Source: Clostridia bacterium (GTDB lineage: Bacteria > Bacillota > Clostridia > Oscillospirales > Butyricicoccaceae). From it: a stretch of 43,226 nt of DNA. The stretch is taken from the NCBI GenBank assembly GCA_017441945.1, contig JAFSBG010000114.1, forward strand, positions 1 to 43,226. The letters are read 5' to 3'. Both the position numbers and the translations under genes were made by a program. Each line of letters begins with the position of its first letter. The first letter of the stretch is position 1. Under the pieces are notes generated by a model. That model was not told the DNA's origin and searched no databases. It saw nothing but the letters and a program-made list of their open reading frames with translations. Positions 40,387 to 43,226 of the stretch are shown here, in pieces.

Positions 40387-40816
40387 GATTGTTTGTGATA
40401 AGAATAAATGTTCAGGCTGTCTTGCATGTGTCGTAGCCTGCATGGACCAGCACTATGATGAAACAGCGGTCGATGCTGTTTCCCCACGTATCCACGAAAA
40501 GTACACATCACCTCGCACAGGTCTTGTAAAATATGTCACAAAGTGCTGCGTGCACTGCGAAGATGCTCCATGTATCAATGCCTGCCCACACAATGTTTTC
40601 GTAAAGAATGAAAATGGCTTTGTCATTATCAATGACATTACAAAGTGCGACGGCTGTAAGAAGTGCCTTGAAGTCTGCCAGTATGACGCTGTGAGATTCG
40701 ATAAGAACGGCAAGGTCGTCAAGTGTGACGGCTGTGCAGAGCGTGTAAAGCACGGTCTTGAGCCAGCCTGCGTAAGAGCCTGCCCGACAGGCGCACTGGT
40801 TGTAACCGCTGAATAA
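40379..40816 (+). CDS. four-cluster iron-sulfur subunit of the molybdoenzyme
   Basis: 145 residues with 16 cluster cysteines in the DmsB/HycB order: KCSGCLACVVAC; CCVHCEDAPCINACP; KCDGCKKCLEVC; and CDGCAERVKHGLEPACVRACP split as C-x2-C-x11-C-x3-C. It should carry four [4Fe-4S] clusters and pass electrons between the catalytic subunit and a soluble or membrane partner. No membrane anchor subunit is encoded next to it, so the partner may be a ferredoxin, flavodoxin or another dehydrogenase. The start overlaps the catalytic gene by 8 bases, with AAGGAGA upstream. Confidence 0.94.
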   Translation: MSKIVCDKNKCSGCLACVVACMDQHYDETAVDAVSPRIHEKYTSPRTGLVKYVTKCCVHCEDAPCINACPHNVFVKNENGFVIINDITKCDGCKKCLEVCQYDAVRFDKNGKVVKCDGCAERVKHGLEPACVRACPTGALVVTAE

Positions 40817-40986
40817 AATCAATAGCACATTTATCGGTGGCTCCTTTTTCGCCAATAATGCCTAAAAATCCTCGTTAAGGCACAAAGCCTTGCCTGCGGC
40901 TTTTAGCCATTCTGGCAAAAAAATTATCTCACGATAAACGCACTTTGATTTAATCAGAGGTTACTGCAGAGGAATAATATACCCAA

Positions 40987-41039
40987 TGTAGGGACCGGCC
41001 TCCCGGACGGTCCGCAGGAGGGGAGACCCCTCCCCTACA
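40987..41039. repeat. inverted REP pair (TGTAGGG..CCCCTACA)
   Basis: TGTAGGGACCGG..GGACGGTCCG then CAGGAGGGGAGACCCCTCCCCTACA. It sits in the 308-base space between the iron-sulfur gene and mobA. The left part of that space (40817-40986) has GGC/GCC-rich short palindromes but nothing I recognise. Confidence 0.6.
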
Positions 41040-41062
41040 ATATTATCATAATTTTATCGACT

Positions 41063-41093
41063 GTACGGGAGGGTTTTCATGCCCTCCCGTATT
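41063..41093. terminator. hairpin upstream of mobA
   Basis: TACGGGAGGG / CCCTCCCGTA perfect stem followed by TTTATATTC. It could end the molybdoenzyme transcript; the T-run is short. Confidence 0.5.
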
Positions 41094-41124
41094 TATATTC
41101 ATTCAATATAAGAGGAGTTCGCTT

Positions 41125-41685
41125 ATGAAAATCAGTGCCATTATTCTTGCAGGCGGCAAAAGCTCACGTATGGGCGCACACAAGGGCGGTCTTGTGCTTG
41201 ACGGCAGGACATTCACAGAAATAATCGCCGCCGAGCTGAAAAAACTGACAGATGATGTCAGGGTTTCCTGCACGGAAAAAACTGAAAATATACCGCAGGA
41301 CTGCGGCAGGGTTTTCGATATCTTTGAAAACTGCGGCCCTATGGGCGGACTTCATGCAGCGCTGAAAAATTGTGATGCCGATGCCCTCATCGTTTCGGCA
41401 TGCGATACGCCTTTGATAAAGGCTGAATTGTATCAGCTTCTGCTTGAAAACTTAGGCGACCACGATGGAATTATTGCTGTAAGCGATGACCACACCCATC
41501 CGCTGACAGCAATTTACCACAGAAAAATGGCGGATATTTTTGAAGAGTATCTTAAAGAGGGCAATTACCGCCTGATGAGAGCTCTTGACAAGGCTGATAT
41601 CGTACATTATAATTTGCCTGAAACCATGGCGGATATGGTGAAAAATATCAACACACCGGAGGAATATGAAGAAATCAAAGCTTAG
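41125..41685 (+). CDS. mobA: molybdenum cofactor guanylyltransferase
   Basis: 186 residues. The nucleotidyltransferase signature LAGGKSSRMG (8-17) followed by HKGGLVLDGRTF, then CGPMGGLHAALKN and SACDTPLI, is the MobA pattern. MobA attaches GMP to molybdopterin to make the guanine dinucleotide cofactor, which the DMSO-reductase-family enzyme encoded just upstream requires. GAGGAG precedes the ATG. First gene of a tight run: the next start lies 20 bases before its stop. Slightly shorter than E. coli MobA (194), within the normal range. Confidence 0.94.
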   Translation: MKISAIILAGGKSSRMGAHKGGLVLDGRTFTEIIAAELKKLTDDVRVSCTEKTENIPQDCGRVFDIFENCGPMGGLHAALKNCDADALIVSACDTPLIKAELYQLLLENLGDHDGIIAVSDDHTHPLTAIYHRKMADIFEEYLKEGNYRLMRALDKADIVHYNLPETMADMVKNINTPEEYEEIKA

Positions 41686-42193
41686 AATGTATATATTCAT
41701 GGCGCTCTGCTGCACCATGGGGCTTTTCATCAAAAAGCTGGTAAATCCCTTTGCCAACATAATAACCGAAAGCCTTCATATCCCCGGCGGCATAAGCACA
41801 GCTTTTTCCACAATGTTTCTCGTGGTGGCGTGTCAGTTTGCCGATATGAAATGGTGCGGAAGTCTGATGGGGCTTGTGCAGGGTGCGCTTGCTCTCGCTA
41901 TGGGCAGAGTGGGAAGTATGGGCGCACTTATGCCGATAGGCTATTTTGTGCCCGGACTGGTCACAGACATTGCACGAATTGTTTTCGGCAAAATAAAAAT
42001 GACAGATACCGAGCGTATCGCAATGACAAATATGCTTGCCTCCGTTTCGGCGGCATTCACGGCAAACGCCCTCGTTTTCGGCTTGTGGGGCGTAGTGCTC
42101 GTGCTCTATCTTGCAGTTGCAGGGGTAAGCGGACTTGCCTTCGGATTATTGGGGGCAGAGCTTACGAAAAGACTTAAAAAGGTGATAAAATAA
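41666..42193 (+). CDS. ECF transporter S-component-like membrane protein
   Basis: 175 residues, about five or six membrane helices, no signal peptide. The sequence (IPGGISTAFSTMFLVVACQFAD, GLVQGALALAMGRVGSMGALMPIGYFVPGLVTDIAR, ANALVFGLWGVVLVLYLAVAGVSG) has the small-residue-rich helices and the central PG..TD of substrate-binding S components of energy-coupling-factor transporters. No ATPase or T component is next to it, so it would use a shared energising module. Placement between mobA and an exported domain suggests a cofactor- or metal-related ligand; that is inference. GGAGG lies only 3 bases before the ATG, and the overlap with mobA implies coupled translation. Confidence 0.72.
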   Translation: MKKSKLRMYIFMALCCTMGLFIKKLVNPFANIITESLHIPGGISTAFSTMFLVVACQFADMKWCGSLMGLVQGALALAMGRVGSMGALMPIGYFVPGLVTDIARIVFGKIKMTDTERIAMTNMLASVSAAFTANALVFGLWGVVLVLYLAVAGVSGLAFGLLGAELTKRLKKVIK

Positions 42194-42639
42194 TGAAAAA
42201 CAAGAAGATAATTATTATGGCTGTCGCTCTCATTGCCATTGCGGCAGTTGCGGCTGTCGTTCATCTCACAACTCGTGACGAAGTGACAGCAGGCTGTGTC
42301 GAGCTGGTTTATAACGGCAAGAGCCACGATGTAGCAATTTCCGATATGAAGAAGGAGGATGTTTCCGGCATCCGTGTCAACGGAAAGGGCGAGGAAATCG
42401 AGGTCAGCGGCAAGGGCATCTCCCTTGCAGATTTGCTTGCAATGAAGAAAATCGAAGACTTTACAAAGGTGACTGTTGTGTCCGACGATTCATATAGCGC
42501 TGAAGTTTCCAAGGATGAAGTCATGGAAAGCGGAAAGGCCTATATGATGGTGGAGGACGAAGAAGCACGTCTTGTGGTCTTTGGTGATACCAACAGCAAG
42601 CGAAGCGTTTCCAATGTAAAGCAGATAGTTGTGGAGTAA
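42193..42639 (+). CDS. exported small protein with oxidoreductase-molybdopterin-like fold suspected
   Basis: 148 residues. Signal-anchor helix at about 5-24 (KIIIMAVALIAIAAVAAVVH). The outside part ISLADLLAMKKIEDFTKVTVVSDDSYSAEVSKDEV followed by a DEEARLVVF strand and SVSNVKQIVV resembles the pattern of sulfite-oxidase-type (PF00174) domains reduced to about 90 residues (GVSL.DLL...G...VTV...DGYSA). No cofactor-binding Cys is visible in it, so it is more likely a binding module than an enzyme. Its start overlaps the stop of the S-component gene (TAATG), with AAGGTGAT upstream. A lipoprotein-like partner for that transporter is one possibility. Confidence 0.7.
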   Translation: MKNKKIIIMAVALIAIAAVAAVVHLTTRDEVTAGCVELVYNGKSHDVAISDMKKEDVSGIRVNGKGEEIEVSGKGISLADLLAMKKIEDFTKVTVVSDDSYSAEVSKDEVMESGKAYMMVEDEEARLVVFGDTNSKRSVSNVKQIVVE

Positions 42640-42664
42640 AAACAGAAAGGTCGACAATTTATAT

Positions 42665-42698
42665 TGTAGGGACTGACGTCCTCGGCGGTCCGTCTGTC
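42665..42698. repeat. REP-like palindrome (TGTAGGGACTGACG)
   Basis: TGTAGGGACTGACGTCCTCGG then CGGTCCG: same head and tail as the other REP-like units, weaker stem. Confidence 0.5.
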
Positions 42699-42751
42699 AA
42701 ATACTCCGCAGGCACCACACTTTTTCACTTTTAACTATTGCCTATAACCTA

Positions 42752-42782
42752 AAAAAGACACCCCATACGGAGTGTCTTTTTG
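42752..42782. terminator. bidirectional terminator between convergent genes
   Basis: AAAAAGACAC..GTGTCTTTTT with one mismatch near the loop; serves the mobA run and the minus gene at 42858. Confidence 0.85.
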
Positions 42783-42857
42783 ACTTTGATGAGGTGACTA
42801 CCCCTCCCCTCACAAGGGGAGGTAAAGGAGAGGAAGGAGTGTCTTTTGATTTATATT

Positions 42858-43205
42858 TTACCCTTTATCATCGGGAGTGAATGTCTTGCCGCAATTCTGG
42901 CAGGTCTGCTCACAGAGAAAACCGTCAGGCAGATTGAACTTGATTTTATGTATATCCATAACTCTGCTGCAATAAGGACAGCGGATTGTGATTTCCCACT
43001 TGTGCATAAGGAAAAAATACAGACCAAAGAAAATTGCAGTTGCAACACCGATAATTATAAGCCTTATCCAATAAAATTCATTATACAGATTGATGAAACC
43101 TTTGCTACGGATAATTCCATGCTCTGCTGATGCAAAGAAGATATACAGCGCCACAAGAAAGTAAACGAAAAACAGAGTGATAATAATATTATTTTTCTTT
43201 TTCAT
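42858..43205 (-). CDS. membrane protein with C-terminal zinc ribbon
   Basis: 115 residues. Two membrane helices (about 7-25, IIITLFFVYFLVALYIFF; and 47-67, IRLIIIGVATAIFFGLYFFL) followed by a cytoplasmic or outside zinc ribbon formed by CPYCSRVMD and, 22 residues later, CQNCGKTF. Zinc-ribbon membrane proteins of this size are common and uncharacterised. GGGGAAA precedes the ATG; the promoter would be at the right edge of the window and is not seen. Confidence 0.82.
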   Translation of the reverse strand: MKKKNNIIITLFFVYFLVALYIFFASAEHGIIRSKGFINLYNEFYWIRLIIIGVATAIFFGLYFFLMHKWEITIRCPYCSRVMDIHKIKFNLPDGFLCEQTCQNCGKTFTPDDKG

Positions 43206-43226
43206 ATAATTTCCCCTTTCAATATA

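Noticed and set aside
40817-40986. Molybdenum-cofactor or molybdate riboswitch before mobA
   Set aside because: Some GGC/GCC pairing is present, but I could not fit the conserved core of the Moco RNA motif; a covariance-model search would be decisive.
1240-42840. CRISPR array among the many short repeats
   Set aside because: The repeats are dispersed single units between genes, not regularly spaced with unique spacers, and no cas gene is present.

Overview
The window looks like a chromosomal segment of an anaerobic, probably spore-forming Firmicute of the class Clostridia, of the Oscillospiraceae/Ruminococcaceae type. The evidence is the many TTGACA-17-TATAAT promoters and strong GGAGG ribosome sites, an S-layer-homology surface protein, two CotF-like spore-coat proteins, the rpsF-ssb-rpsR cluster, oxygen-defence and iron-starvation flavoproteins, and a cytoplasmic molybdenum enzyme. 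Taxonomy is inferred from gene content only. I see no rRNA, tRNA, CRISPR array, transposase or prophage.

Layout. Positions 1-12161 carry four paralogous family-5 peptide-binding lipoproteins (the first cut by the window edge). The three complete copies each have a near-perfect sigma-A promoter and all four have their own terminator; no permease or ATPase gene is in the window. Between copies 1 and 2 lie two small exported proteins, a CoA-disulfide-reductase/rhodanese fusion on the minus strand, an HD-domain protein and an MFS transporter. At 12376-14129 are a shortened methyltransferase-like gene and rpsF-ssb-rpsR. At 14430-19092 is a MarR regulator translationally coupled to a heterodimeric ABC exporter. 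At 19240-22464 are a membrane-anchored XRE regulator, an exported protein, a flavodoxin and an AraC regulator; the last two share a 14-bp palindrome.

Positions 22664-32435 hold the most unusual block: a sigma-70-type factor fused to a membrane segment and a roughly 430-residue outside domain, then a second, soluble sigma factor of the same family, then a 2403-residue S-layer-homology surface protein. A non-sigma-A promoter pattern (TGTCCC then GTCTTATATATA) occurs with identical geometry upstream of two distant small exported-protein genes (at 823 and 20549), and a weaker version precedes the second sigma gene. I infer a small cell-surface regulon run by these sigma factors.

The right part (32801-43205) has an M3 oligopeptidase, a lipoprotein, a MazF-type toxin without a visible antitoxin and overlapped by an exported protein, an unknown protein, two CotF-like proteins, then a molybdopterin oxidoreductase with its four-cluster iron-sulfur subunit, mobA, an ECF-transporter S-like membrane protein and an exported small domain, and last a membrane zinc-ribbon protein.

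Intergenic spaces are rich in short structured repeats: REP-like elements starting GTAG, a 134-144 nt multi-hairpin element found twice directly behind terminators, and two further families.
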